DNA of 64,000 bases, from NCBI RefSeq assembly GCF_000203815.1, contig NW_004457639.1, positions 620,001 through 684,000 of the forward strand. The letters are read 5' to 3'. This DNA is from Cavenderia fasciculata. Lineage: Eukaryota > Evosea > Eumycetozoa > Acytosteliales > Cavenderiaceae. The notes under the pieces were generated by a model. The model was given only the letters and a program-made list of their open reading frames with translations, searched no databases and was not told the origin of the DNA. The translations under genes were made by a program, and so were the position numbers. Positions 10,872 through 21,600 of the stretch are shown here, one piece after another (the first letter of the stretch is position 1; the number at the start of each line of letters is the position of its first letter).

Positions 10872-12160
10872 TGAATTATTAAATCTGAACGATTTTTAAT
10901 TAGCATTGAATAAATATTTGGAGGTAAACCCATATCACCTTTTAAATCACCGATTGGTTCAGTTCTATTAGAATAAAGAAACTTTGCAATATTGTAGTGA
11001 CCTGCGAGGGCAACATCCAAAACAGTTCCATCAAGACAACCCTCGGTTCTGTTTTTGTGAAGAAATTCAACAATATGCAAATCACCGTTGAGTGCGGCAT
11101 TTGTCATGGTTGCACGACCACTGCAAGATTGTGGATCAAGTTTGTGAATGAGTTCGACCATTGCAAGAGAGTGAGAGTGTATGGCACAATCTAGGAAATG
11201 ATCGGTCAAGTGCCATCTTTTATGTTCTGTATCTTTGATTGGGCATAGATGATCATTGATATAGGTCACCATTTCATAGTGTCCACCTCTTATAGCATCT
11301 GAAATACCAGTTCCAAAAGAAGAGCTGAAATATTCTTTGCTGACAGGTTCCACAGAATGAATGTACTTTAGAGTTTCCAAATGACCATTTCTAATAGCAT
11401 TTCCAACCAATGATTTCAACTCTATTTGACTCGACGCATTCTTTAGTAGAATAAGAGCATCAACATTTCCCATTGAAGCTGCAGCATTTGCAGATGTAGT
11501 GTAATTGTATGCATCGAGTTGATCCTTTCCAATGTCTAAAAGATACAAAACCATTTGAATGCGCTCTGCAGCAAGTTTACTACTGCATGCACCAATAAGA
11601 GCTTGAGCAATACAAAATTGATATTGACCATTGACAATGTAGAATCTTGAATGATTGTCTAGTACATGCTTGAGTGCTTTAAACTGTCCTTTGACTGCAG
11701 CAAAATAAAGAGGAGTACTAATTGGGTTTTGACCAAAGAATGATGCTTCATCAATAAAACGACTGGCTTGCGACATCTTGTTGACTTGGGTCAAGCAAAA
11801 CTCCAACATATCGATATTGCCAACCATCGAAGCTTGGTGAATCACCTTTCGAAGACAATTTTGTAGATCAGTCCACATTGAATAACCAGGTTTGATTTCA
11901 ATTGCCCACTTTACTAGGTCATAGTATCCATACTTGCAGAGTAGTTCAATGTTTGTTTTTAACTTTTTCCATTTGAATACAAAGACTGATCTTGGTCTTT
12001 GGTCCAAATCCATCATTGGTTTTACAATAATTGTTGTAATCTCTTTGACTTGACTGAATATCATTCTTCTTAGTGTTATTGATCCAATGATTAAACTAAA
12101 TAATTGTTTGTTTGTTGTATTTGTTGTTGTTATTGTTGTTGTTGTATTTGTTGTATCCAT
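10868..12160 (-). CDS. Ankyrin-repeat protein, dictyostelid family
   Basis: A single-exon 430-residue protein. A Thr/Asn-rich start is followed by a segment typical of this lineage-specific family (GSITLRRMIFSQVKEI, then KYGYYDLVKWAIEI). Degenerate ankyrin units follow with the helix-turn-helix pattern 'A...G....+..l': HQASMVGNIDMLEFCL, FAAVKGQFKALKHVL, NAAASMGNVDALILL, NAIRNGHLETLKYIH, DAIRGGHYEMVTYI, NAALNGDLHIVEFLH and VALAGHYNIAKFLYSN. These are protein-binding scaffolds. Paralogues of unknown function are numerous in dictyostelids, often with F-box-like N-termini. No catalytic domain is visible. Confidence 0.75.
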
Positions 12161-12669
12161 TATTGTATGATGTATAAATAACCAATGTTTGATGTCTTTT
12201 TATGTTTTGTTTTGATAATTGTTTGTGATGAGTCATAAAATTCATGAGTCATTTTACCTATTTTTTTACTTTTTTGTTGTCTAATTTTCTTAAAGAAAAA
12301 AGGAAAAAATTAATCTTTAATTATTTATCTACAAGTTGGAACGCGTTGATCATTTAAATATTAATATTTTATTGTACAAATTTTGTTATTGGTTTTATGT
12401 TGGCCGAAAAAAAAAAGAAAAATAAATGATTGGAATAGCTTTCTAAATAGCTAAAACTCTTTTTTGTATTTGTTTTATTATTGGCCCAATTGTGATGATA
12501 TTGTGCTTAAATTATTTCTTGAATTCTTGTAAAACTAAAAAAAAAAAAAAATGTAAAAGTATTTTTTTTGATGATTTTTTTCATGTGGATTGAATGGAAA
12601 TTAGTGATGCCTAGCTAGAAATATAGAGAATATTGTAGAGAACAAGGAAATGAAGGAAAACGAATTTTT
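12161..12669. other. Spacer upstream of ankyrin gene
   Basis: A/T-rich promoter-side DNA of the minus-strand ankyrin gene with A- and T-runs (12540-12551, 12566-12573). The 3' part (about 12600-12669) grades into repeat DNA. No gene is seen. Confidence 0.35.
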
Positions 12670-12828
12670 AATAAATATGATAGTGTATATGTAGAGGCCC
12701 CTTCTATTATATATCACTATTGTATTTAGTAAAGAATAAGAGCAATGTAATAAAGTCTTTATAATGTTGTTAGAACAATGTTGTGTATTTATTTATTTAT
12801 TACTTTACTATAATGAGATCTTCATTAC
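12670..12828. repeat. Dispersed repeat B, copy 1 (fossil element end, family unsure)
   Basis: This block reappears in inverted orientation at 46984-47226, with shared landmarks ATGATAGTG, TAGAGG..CCCTTCT, TATCACTATTGTATTTA, TTTATAATGTTGTTAGAACA and a closing near-palindrome GAGATCTTCATTAC. The other copy is longer. It looks like the terminal repeat or untranslated region of an old retroelement; which family cannot be said. It appears to be a fossil. Confidence 0.6.
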
Positions 12829-12841
12829 TTTTTTTTTTTAC

Positions 12842-12931
12842 TACAAAAGTGTATTTTAGATTTATTTGATTTAATTGGTTGGCGCAAGATTTCTCTTGTC
12901 CCTGTACAGATTATTAGCTTAAATAAATGTT
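12842..12931. repeat. Dispersed repeat A, copy 1
   Basis: About 90 bp nearly identical, in the same orientation, to 46813-46903: shared blocks TACAAAA, GTGTATTTTAGATTTATTTG, ATTTCTCTTGTCCCTGTACAG and AAATAAATGTTG. Both copies follow a T-run. The unit joins directly to the reverse-transcriptase fragment here, but to non-coding DNA in the other copy. It is an unassigned dispersed repeat. Confidence 0.7.
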
Positions 12932-13611
12932 GTCAACGGCAAGCTCTCTGACCCCTTCACCATCGGTAGAGGGGTCAAGCAGGGAGACCCAATATCCCCC
13001 ACACTATTCGTCTTGGTGATCGAAGCCATGGCGAAATACATTCTCTCAGCTGACCCCCAAGCTGGCTTGCCAATTACCGACGGTCCACTCAAGATCCTTT
13101 TCCTCCAATTCGCCGATGACTCTGCATCATTTGCAACATCGTTCAGACAGCAACGTTTCATCAACAGCTGCATTGACCTCTTTTGTAAAGCAACGTCATC
13201 AAAGGTCAATGAGGACAAGTCATCAGTCATTCTCATCGAACCAGACGACAACGGATCAAAAGTAACCATATTAGACCAACAAAACAGAGACACGTCTTAT
13301 TTTATTGTAGGTATAGAAAGATACTTGGGCCTCAACTTTTCGAAAGATGGGCTGTCCTCGAAACTAGAAGATATCGTAAATGGTGCAAAGGTGAAACTGA
13401 TCAAATGGAAAAAGGACTCAATCACACTAGAGGCAAAGGTCAATATTCTCAAATCCTATGTATTATCCCCCCTAGTCTACCACTCTTACCTCGACACACC
13501 AACAAATGAACAATTCGACTCACTCGACAACTGTATCGCGTGGTTCTTATGGTCATCTACAACTAACCTCTACGTAGAGGATAAAAAGTACAAGACCACC
13601 ATGCGAATGGA
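12932..13611 (+). mobile_element. LINE fragment (TRE-like), reverse transcriptase domain
   Basis: An open frame on the plus strand encodes the middle of a non-LTR reverse transcriptase: TIGRGVKQGDPISPTLF (the finger/palm motif with QGDP), then LQFADDSASFAT with the FADD active-site motif, then a thumb-like region through DNCIAWFLW. The endonuclease, the start of the RT and the C-terminal part are missing, so the copy is truncated at both ends. TRE elements (L1 clade) of dictyostelids insert next to tRNA genes, and tRNA-Pro lies 57 bp away. A 14 bp direct repeat (12815-12828 and 13612-13625) brackets the T-run, repeat A and this fragment. Confidence 0.85.
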
Positions 13612-13667
13612 GAGATCTTCATTACAAATTGCGACCGTGTACGCAAAAAAAAAGCAACAAAGTTTGG

Positions 13668-13737
13668 GGCTCTTCCGGGAATCGAACCCAGGCCACGTTG
13701 ACCCTAACAACGTATTTTACCACTGAACTAAAGAGCC
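13668..13737 (-). tRNA. tRNA-Pro(AGG), copy 1
   Basis: Minus-strand cloverleaf of 70 nt: acceptor GGCTCTT/AAGAGCC, D-arm TAGTTCAGTGGTAAAAT, anticodon stem CGTTG/CAACG around loop TTAGGGT (anticodon AGG), T-arm CTGGG-TTCGATT-CCCGG. The gene is identical to the copy at 47269-47338, and the flanks are also shared. No intron. Confidence 0.92.
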
Positions 13738-13870
13738 GACGTTTTGTGATGTTCAAATTTTCAATTCCCTTTTTATACCCGTTTTTTTCTTGAGTTTGGA
13801 ATTTTTCTGTAATAGACTTTAATCCATAAAACTTGGCAATCGAAAGAGCAGTGCTCCATCCTACAGGTGG

Positions 13871-14510
13871 ATGCCACGAAATGCGATGCTTAAAAAAAAA
13901 AAAAGGTTTTTTTCTTCCTGGCAAATAGAAAGGAGATGGGGAAAGATCATTCAAGAAATCACAGCCCAAAACGCCCTCAACCTCTGGTCACTCAACAAAG
14001 GATGGACTCGCACCAGATACTCAACCCTAGTATCGATCATGCTCCTAAAAGCATGGCACCACCACCTCAACACCATCTATCACTCGACAATACCACCTGA
14101 TGAAAACGAAGATATGATGGTCATTGCAAGATTCAAAGGTATAATCTACGTCGAACACGCCAAACCGGTTAACCAAACCACAATAGCCAACAACCCTACG
14201 GACGAAATAATCAAGACCCAAAGACATGCCAGAACAATCTTCGCCGGGTTCGCAAGAACATGGGGGAAACTCACCACACCCCTCCCTCTCCCAAATATCA
14301 CCACCAACTATTTACCAACAAGCGATACATCAACAATAATCTAGTAATAATGCAATAATGATATAACAAGATAATAATATAATAATAATAATAATATAAG
14401 AAATAATATCACCCAACAACGGGGCTACAAGCCCCTATACTAACAGAACCTCTAACTATTTTAATTAAAATTAAAACAAATAAACTATAATTACTCTATT
14501 GCCCGACGAC
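13871..14510 (+). mobile_element. LINE fragment (TRE-like), ORF2 C-terminus and 3' UTR
   Basis: A plus-strand frame to the stop at 14342-14344 encodes a polypeptide of the type found at the end of TRE ORF2 (WGKIIQEITAQNALNLW, then STLVSIMLLKAWHHHLN). An AATAAT-rich tail follows, and a short hairpin-forming sequence ACGGGGCTACAAGCCCC near 14418. It may be the distal part of the element at 12932-13611 or of a second insertion. It sits about 130-150 bp from the 5' end of tRNA-Pro and interrupts flank DNA that is continuous at the other tRNA-Pro locus. Confidence 0.7.
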
Positions 14511-14517
14511 TCTAGTA

Positions 14518-14649
14518 GTTGTATATTTCGAGAAATGGGAGTGAATCAAAGTACGATTGGTTGTTAGGCGGTTACCTTCCTTTTTCTTTTATCAACCTCC
14601 TCATCTATCTTTATATCTGCAAATATACTTGAGTGAATGAAATTGATTT
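14518..14649. repeat. Copied leader pieces of cog4 and gloA
   Basis: Positions 14518-14564 match 47604-47650, the start of the COG4 gene including its ATG and first codons, with one mismatch. Positions 14607-14649 match 39875-39919, the region just upstream of the glyoxalase ATG, with a few differences. Neither piece has a coding continuation here. They are non-functional copies, probably carried in by duplication around tRNA-Pro. Confidence 0.75.
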
Positions 14650-14795
14650 CTGCAGACTAATATATCGCTTTAACACCTCTCTTTATCAACACCACACCTT
14701 CTTTGTGGTGGATCTATTTCATAATGGTATGTAAAAAAATATTTTTTTATTAAACTAATATATTTGTTGTGTATTGGTTCTCTCTCTCTTCGAGT

Positions 14796-16814
14796 CTAAT
14801 GTTCAGCAGCTTCTTTTGGACTGAAAATGTGGTCATCTTGATCCATTAACAATTCGAAATTGTCTTGTGTTTGGTCATTCTGTTGTTGCGGTGTCGATAA
14901 CGATTGTAGATTGCTTTGTTGTAATTGTTCGGTTACCTTTGATTGAAGTCCTTGGATCTCTTTCAAAAGACCCTCTTGTCCTGCGCCTCCCGTTGTAGTT
15001 GATCTATATTGTTTCACCAAATCATCGTACATTGACAATGGAATGTTTATAAATTTAGTAGATGACACTGACTTGATTGAATCACCAGCAGCAACGGCAC
15101 TGCCTTGACTTGGTGGTGGTGGTTGTGGTGGAACACAAACTGGTGCAGTAGTTGTAGTAGTTGTAGTTGTAGTTGTAGCTGGTGCACCAGTTGAACTAGT
15201 AGTTGTCGTTGTAGGGGTATCAGTAGTACTTGTTCCACTCGTAGTAGTAGTTGTAGTTGATGATGATGATGATGATGATGTAGGTGCATCAGTAGTAGTA
15301 GGAGTAGAGGTGGTGGTAGTTGTTGTTGATGTTGATGTAGGTGTATCAGTAGTACTTGTTCCACTAGTAGTAGTAGTTGTTGTAGTTGATGATGATGATG
15401 ATGATGTTGTTGTTGTTGTAGTAGTGGGGGTATCAGTAGTACTTGTTCCACTAGTAGTAGGTGTATCCGTTGTTGTACCACCAGTACTTGGTTTTAGATG
15501 TGATTCCTCTGTTGTATCAATAGGGCAACTATGGCTATCAGCTTCCGATCCACCTGTAGTACCACTTGTAGTACCACTTGTAGTGCCAGTTGTAGTAGTT
15601 CCACTTGCACCACCAGTAGTAGATGATTTTTCACAAGAAGAAGAATCAGAATCTAGCTCACTAGAAGAACCACCAGAAGTAGAAATAAACTCTTCAATAT
15701 CTACACAAACTGGATGAACTTGACAACATGAAGTACCCAAACATTTTGTTGTAGATTTCCACATACACATTTGATCTGCTGCTTCACAATTTAATTGATC
15801 ACATGATGTTACTAAATAGAAATAAAAAAAAAGTTAATAAATGTTATATATATATATATATATTGATTGATTCTATTTTTTTTACCATTTGGTTTAATAA
15901 AAGGTTTAAAACCTTTGGTAGGTTGACAGATGGACCAAATTTCATAGATTTCGCCATCCTTTTCATTTTCCAAACAAGCCAAAGTACTTGCACCTGTACA
16001 TTGGTTGTTTGGATCAGACATGCAAGTGGAATAGGTTTTACCACAACACGATTGATACGACATCCATTTACATTGTGGCCAAAATTGTTGACATGCATCT
16101 TTTGTTTCTGGACATGCTTTTTGATTATTATTATTAACACCACGTGGTGATGCTGCAGTTGACAATGCTTGGGTAGAGGGAGGTTTGATTGCATTTATGT
16201 TGGCTGGTTTTTTCTCTGTTTTTGTATTACACTTGTCTGCCAATTGCAGTCTAGAAGAGTCACCAATAAGAAGCTTGTTGTTGCTGATATGAAAAATGGG
16301 ATCGTCGTCACCCTCACAAATGGGGTACTGTCGACAACAAGAGGTATGGTGGCAAGGAGGTTCAACCCAAACACATTCCTTGCCACGTTGTAGGCAATTC
16401 AATTGGTCACAACTGGTTGCATTTGGTTTGACAAATGCAACCAATCCATTTGATGGTGAACAACTACTCCAAATCTCGTAAATCTCTCCAGACTCTATAT
16501 GTTGCATACATTTCAAATCGTGTTGGTTATTTGAACAACCGGCTTGATCATTGTTTACACAAAATGATTTTGTCTTTCCACAACATGAATTATATGTTAA
16601 ATATCTACATTCTGGATAAACTAAATTACATTGAATTTCATCTGTAATAAGTTCACAATCTTAAAATAATTAAATAGAAAAAAATAAATAATTAAATAAA
16701 AGTAAATTATATATTTTTTTTTGTCTTACCTCCTCCTCCTCCTTCTATAGAATAAACAACTTGGATTGTTATTGTTAATACTACTACTAGGAAAAGAAAT
16801 ATTCTAGTTTTCAT
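14796..16814 (-). CDS. Secreted Cys-rich protein with Thr/Ser-rich stalk
   Basis: Exons 16814-16730, 16659-15886 and 15811-14796 join in phase to 624 residues. A signal peptide opens the protein (MKTRIFLFLVVVLTITIQVV). Then come alternating Cys-rich modules of two kinds: CRYLTYNSCCGKTKSFC / CKWMSYQSCCGKTYSTC, and SCDQLNC...CVWVEPPCHHTSCC / SCDQLNC...CMWKSTTKCLGTSCC. Each pair is linked by GEIYEIWSxCxPxxG and KPN-type linkers, so the N-terminal half is a duplicated two-module unit. A roughly 150-residue Thr/Ser-rich array with repeated TTSGTSTTDTPT units follows, a likely O-glycosylated stalk. The end is Gln-rich and has no TM or obvious GPI signal. Such proteins are found in dictyostelid extracellular matrix, prespore vesicles and spore coats; that location is inferred. 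Confidence 0.75.
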
Positions 16815-17655
16815 TGTTTTGATTGAAAATCTCTTGTTGAGAGTTTAAATTTAGAAATTTGATGATAAAAAAAGATGATCAATGATGATGATGATGATGA
16901 TGATAGAAGAGTAGAAGAAATATACAGTATTCTATTCATTTGCAACCGTGGTGGGATGATGGCTACTGATTGGATCAATATTTGTGATTAATTATGACTT
17001 TTGGTTGTAATGATAAAGGGTGAGGGTGGGGGATGTATCCTACTATCATTGGGTTATACTACTAGTAGTAGTTTTAAACAAACATTCCATCATCACTTAA
17101 TGGATTATAATAATTGTTATTCAATACCCAAAATCTGTGTTGTGATAGAAAAAAAAAAAAGACAATGAAAGGGTAAGAGAGAGAGAGAGAGAGAGAGAGA
17201 GATGTAATAGATCTATAGAAATTTTTGTATACCCGTACATTATCCCTCCCATCCATCATTTTCGACTATAGGATAGAGTTTCGTTTTCGATTTTGTCACT
17301 GCTCATCATTATCAAAAATGGAATCCATAGTGCTTGATGTACAAAAATGAGAGGATTTGTTTGGTGGGGTAAAGTTGTAGTGTTGGGGGGGGGGGGGGGG
17401 GTATAACTATGGTGGTAATTGATCAACCCCTCACCAATGATTGATGATCATCATACCAATCGAAAAAGATTATCATACATCCAACCAACCAACTATAGTA
17501 TGACTAACCAAACTAGTCACTTTATATATATATATGATCCTAGTGAGAGGAAGAGATAAATAAAAAAAAGATTAATCTAATCTTGTCTTGTTTGTCCTTG
17601 ACAAATATGATATTATTATAATCTATAATCTATAATTATATCTACTATCCTACTA
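16815..17655. other. Spacer with GA-repeat and poly-G tract
   Basis: An 841 bp spacer on the promoter side of the secreted Cys-rich gene. It contains ATG/GAT microsatellite near 16881-16902, a (GA)n run at 17175-17202, and a 17-base G run at 17385-17401, which is striking in this base composition. No gene is supported. Confidence 0.5.
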
Positions 17656-18667
17656 CTATCTTGCCTTGTTGGTTTGTATCTTTATTTCATCGAAATTGGA
17701 TTGATTTTTTTGTAAGAAATTTAATAGACAATAAAGAGATGCTAGAATTCTTTTGGTATATGAACAACAAAGTGCTATTCTTTTATATTTAAACTCATTC
17801 TCTAATGATTCCAAATCTTTAATCTCTTTATGTTTTTGTATCTATAAAAAATAAAAAAAAATAAATAAATAGGGCTCTCTATTTGTTTAAATCTCATTTT
17901 TTTTGTTACCTTGTAGATTGGTGATTTTCTAACAGCAAGAGGTTCAAGAACGTTAAATCCATCGACATAACCCTTGGCATATCCAACTAGATTGGAAACC
18001 AAAGCAGCAATCAATATTTTACTATGACTATCGGTTTGATCCATCGATGGACATATCACTTGTAACATGGTATATAATTCACTCAATGAAATTGAAATGG
18101 TAAATAATTTACCTTCTATAAATTTTGATAATTGATTCTAGATAATAATAATAATAATAATAAGACATATTAGTTAAAGTAGGTAAGACCTTTCCATTTC
18201 ACTCTTTCCCTCTCACATACAATTGATTTTATATCTTTTGGATCAATATAATGATGAATTTCAAAAGATGTTGCACCATCTTTATCAAAATCTAATTTGT
18301 TGATAAGTTCATCTGGGTTATTGATAAAGTTGACTAGATTCCAATTTTTCTAATATATAAAAGATTAATATACATGAAAGTGTTTGTGTTTGTGAATGAT
18401 CACATATCTATCATATTTTTTTACCTCCAAGATTGTAAATGATTCTATTAGATCAGGTATCATTGTATTCACTAATTGATCATATCTATCACTCACTCGT
18501 TGAATGTATTCAACTTGAAAATCCTTTTCAGTTATTATTCTAATCTTTTCTTCTATAGCTTCCTCTAATGGTCCTTTTTTAGAGTTATTGTTATTATCAT
18601 TACTATCATCTTTAGAGTTTTTCTTTTTTTTATTGTTATTATTATTATTATTATTATGAATCAACAT
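17656..18667 (-). CDS. Probable PA28-type proteasome activator subunit
   Basis: Exons 18667-18425, 18349-18221, 18137-17910 and 17841-17656 join in phase to 261 residues, the usual PSME1-3 length plus an Asn/Lys-rich start. The protein is helical throughout: DFQVEYIQRVSDRYDQLVN, a loop region, LYTMLQVICPSMDQ, then the last two helices KIQKHKEIKDLESLENEF and KRIALCCSYTKRILASLYCL. The order of helices, a Pro before an acidic turn, and the 'K-ExxD.....E..Y' pattern resemble the PA28 C-terminal domain, which forms a heptameric ring docking on the 20S proteasome. I see this by pattern only; identity is low, and some other four-helix protein is possible. Confidence 0.45.
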
Positions 18668-21600
18668 CTTATATATATAAATATATATTCTTATCTCTCT
18701 TCTTTATCTCTTTTTCAACAAACAAAATTCATAAAGTCTCATCTCGTTGCCCAAATCAAGTTTTAATTAAAAAACGAAAATAAAATAAATAAAAAACATT
18801 CTGTCGAAGAACATACTCTTTCTTTCTTTCTTTGTTTCTTTTAATTATTTGTATATATAGACTATTTAATATATTTGATATATAGAGATTAGATTAAAGT
18901 CGATCTATTAAAGTATTGTCGATTATAGTATACATTATAATAGATCAATTTGCTTTGTTTTTTGGTGTAGGGGACTCGAGTGTAGTAACAACAACCATAC
19001 CTCCTCCTCTTAAAGGGTTATTTTGACAGCAGCCAGCTGACAACATGATGTTTGTAGTATACTATAGAGTGAGAGATGATTCTTCTTCTCTGATAGATTC
19101 TAAAAATAAATCTCATTGTGATTAATTAATATTATTTATTTTCACTCTCTTTTGCCAAGAGGTAATGATGTGACTCGTACATTGTCAATATTAATCGATT
19201 GTTTGCGCAGTCATGGTTACTTTTTTGGGACGAGATCTGCAGAGTGGTGAGAAAAAAAGACTTTTGTAAAGATGCGGTCCATCCATGTTTTTGGCAAAAT
19301 GAATTGGCATGCAACGCCAAAAGAGGAAAGTCCATGCAATTTGCAAAAACGCCTCTCAGCAACATTATTACGACAATCGACAGTAAACGTAAAGTTTCAG
19401 TGGTCACCACCAACTAGGAAACGAGCTTCTTTTCTGCGATGAGAGAGCGTGATGAGAATAATGAGGGCCAGACGGGTGAACCGATTCCAAAGAGAGGTTG
19501 TGTTGTTGGTGGTTTGCTTTGCTTCTTCAATTTCGTCATCGCGTAGCATGATGAGCTTTGGTGTTCTATAAAATCAACTAGAACCCTTTAAAGAGTTACT
19601 ACACCCTACCCACCCTCCAACAGTGGCCATGTACCCATCAAACAAAACACAATTTAATATTTTTAAATATCACACCCCCTGCCCAAAACAAACATATTTA
19701 ATCACCTTTTTGTTTTAGATTCTTTTTTCTTTTTTGTAAATATAATCATATTTATAAATATATATATATAAAGATAGATACATATATTACATATTACATA
19801 TTTAATTAAACTCTACCCATCATTCATTTATATATTTCCCACCATTCTCTAAAAAATCATCAGATATTATTTATTCTATATTTAGAATTTAATCTCCCAT
19901 CTCACCATTTCATTACCAATCCTATTTTACGATAAAATAACGATAATATTAAAAATAAAACTATAAACAAAAAAAAAGAAAAAGAAAGAAAAGAGTAATA
20001 TTACTTCATTTTACAACATCTTATTCCATATTTTATTATCTATCCAAACAACACAAACATTTCATTTACATATTTATATGTTTTTGTTTTGATGATTGAT
20101 AATAAAACGATCGGATCGAATATAAGATCAAAGAGTTAATTAATCCTCTTCTCTCTCTTTCTCTTTTTCTCCACTCATCATAACAGCAACTTTTCTTTTA
20201 GATAGAAGATAGTTTTTATTGTAAGTGTTTATTTATAACCCCAGCCCTCGATCTTTGGGCGCCATTTTCACCACTTGCACCGTGGTCAGAATTTTAAACT
20301 AAAAATCACCCCCGTTTTCACCATTCGTCATTCCACCGCTCTCACTCACATCATATATCACGATTGTAACCTATTTTTCATTACATTTATTATTTAAAAA
20401 TAGAAAGGTGTCCTTCCTTCCTTCAATTCACAAACCATCACATTTCAATCATTATCATATGATCTAGCAATATTGTTACAATTATCTTTTTTTTTTTAAA
20501 AATGTAAGCTTCTCCCATTACCATCATCATTATCATCATTACCATCGCCATATTATCGTAACTGTTGTTGTTCACGGTTACGATAAATATAAATTGGTTG
20601 ATGCGATTCATCATCAACAACAGCCATTCATCGTAAACTCTCTCTCTCTCTGTTTGTTATTACCTGTCAACAACAATATAATACCGCTCAACCCAAGTGT
20701 TTAACTGACCTGCCCCATCTGGGCTCCTCCATTCGACGACATGCGACACACCACCATCATGCATTTCGCAACATGAATATTTTTTTTTTGTTTTTCACAT
20801 GAATTTTCACTTTTTAAAGACAGTTGACTACGGCCATGACAACATTTGGCATCATGTGTTGAATGATACCACTAGATACACCCACTCACTCGATTCCCAC
20901 TTTCAAACAACCTTACACACCTTGGTCAATTTATTTTTAAATTTCATCTGCCCTCTTAAGCCCAACCCACCAGGGCCGCAATCGAGTCATGCGACGCCTC
21001 ATGATTCGTCATGATTATTTTTACTTGTGTATGATGGTGCTTCATGAAGCTAGCTTCTACACTTGTATGGTTCTATTATTAACTTTTAAGGGATGAGACT
21101 CGGCTCCTCCTCAGCTACTACTCCTCCTCCTCACATCTTGTTCTAAAAATTTTAAATTAAATTTTGTGTAATCTAATGTAATGTTGTTTGTTGGTTGGGC
21201 TGGTCAGATAATAGTAGGTGTTGTGTTTTAAAGTTTTCCGTATCATGATTTTTATTTTTCAACCATCACACAACATTATACAATTATTGCAAAGCATCCA
21301 TTTTAAAAAATTATAATTAGAACAACAGGCATCCCAGTGAAAACAAAGAGACACTGATCTCATTTAAAAAAAACAACAAAGAAATCTCAGAGAGATAATA
21401 ATAATAATTATTTTTAGAATTCTACCAAACGTTCAACATCAATCGAAAGAGTAGTCATCAAACATACACATACATATTATAGTAAATATCAATCATCATT
21501 GTTTAATAATAATATACAATAGTCACCATTATTATTATTATTATTATTATTATATTATTTTTCAATTGTTTATTCGAAAGAGATTGGGATGAATCAGAAT

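Noticed and set aside
13622-13969. 115-codon minus-strand ORF over tRNA-Pro
   Set aside because: Runs through the tRNA gene and across LINE sequence in antisense; no family match.
15310-15717. 135-codon plus-strand Val/Asp-rich ORF
   Set aside because: Antisense shadow of the Thr/Ser repeat array of the secreted protein.
19132-19417. Overlapping ORFs of 93 and 72 codons on opposite strands
   Set aside because: Open on both strands over the same DNA, no domain, no family, no splice partners; looks like chance in a less A/T-rich patch.
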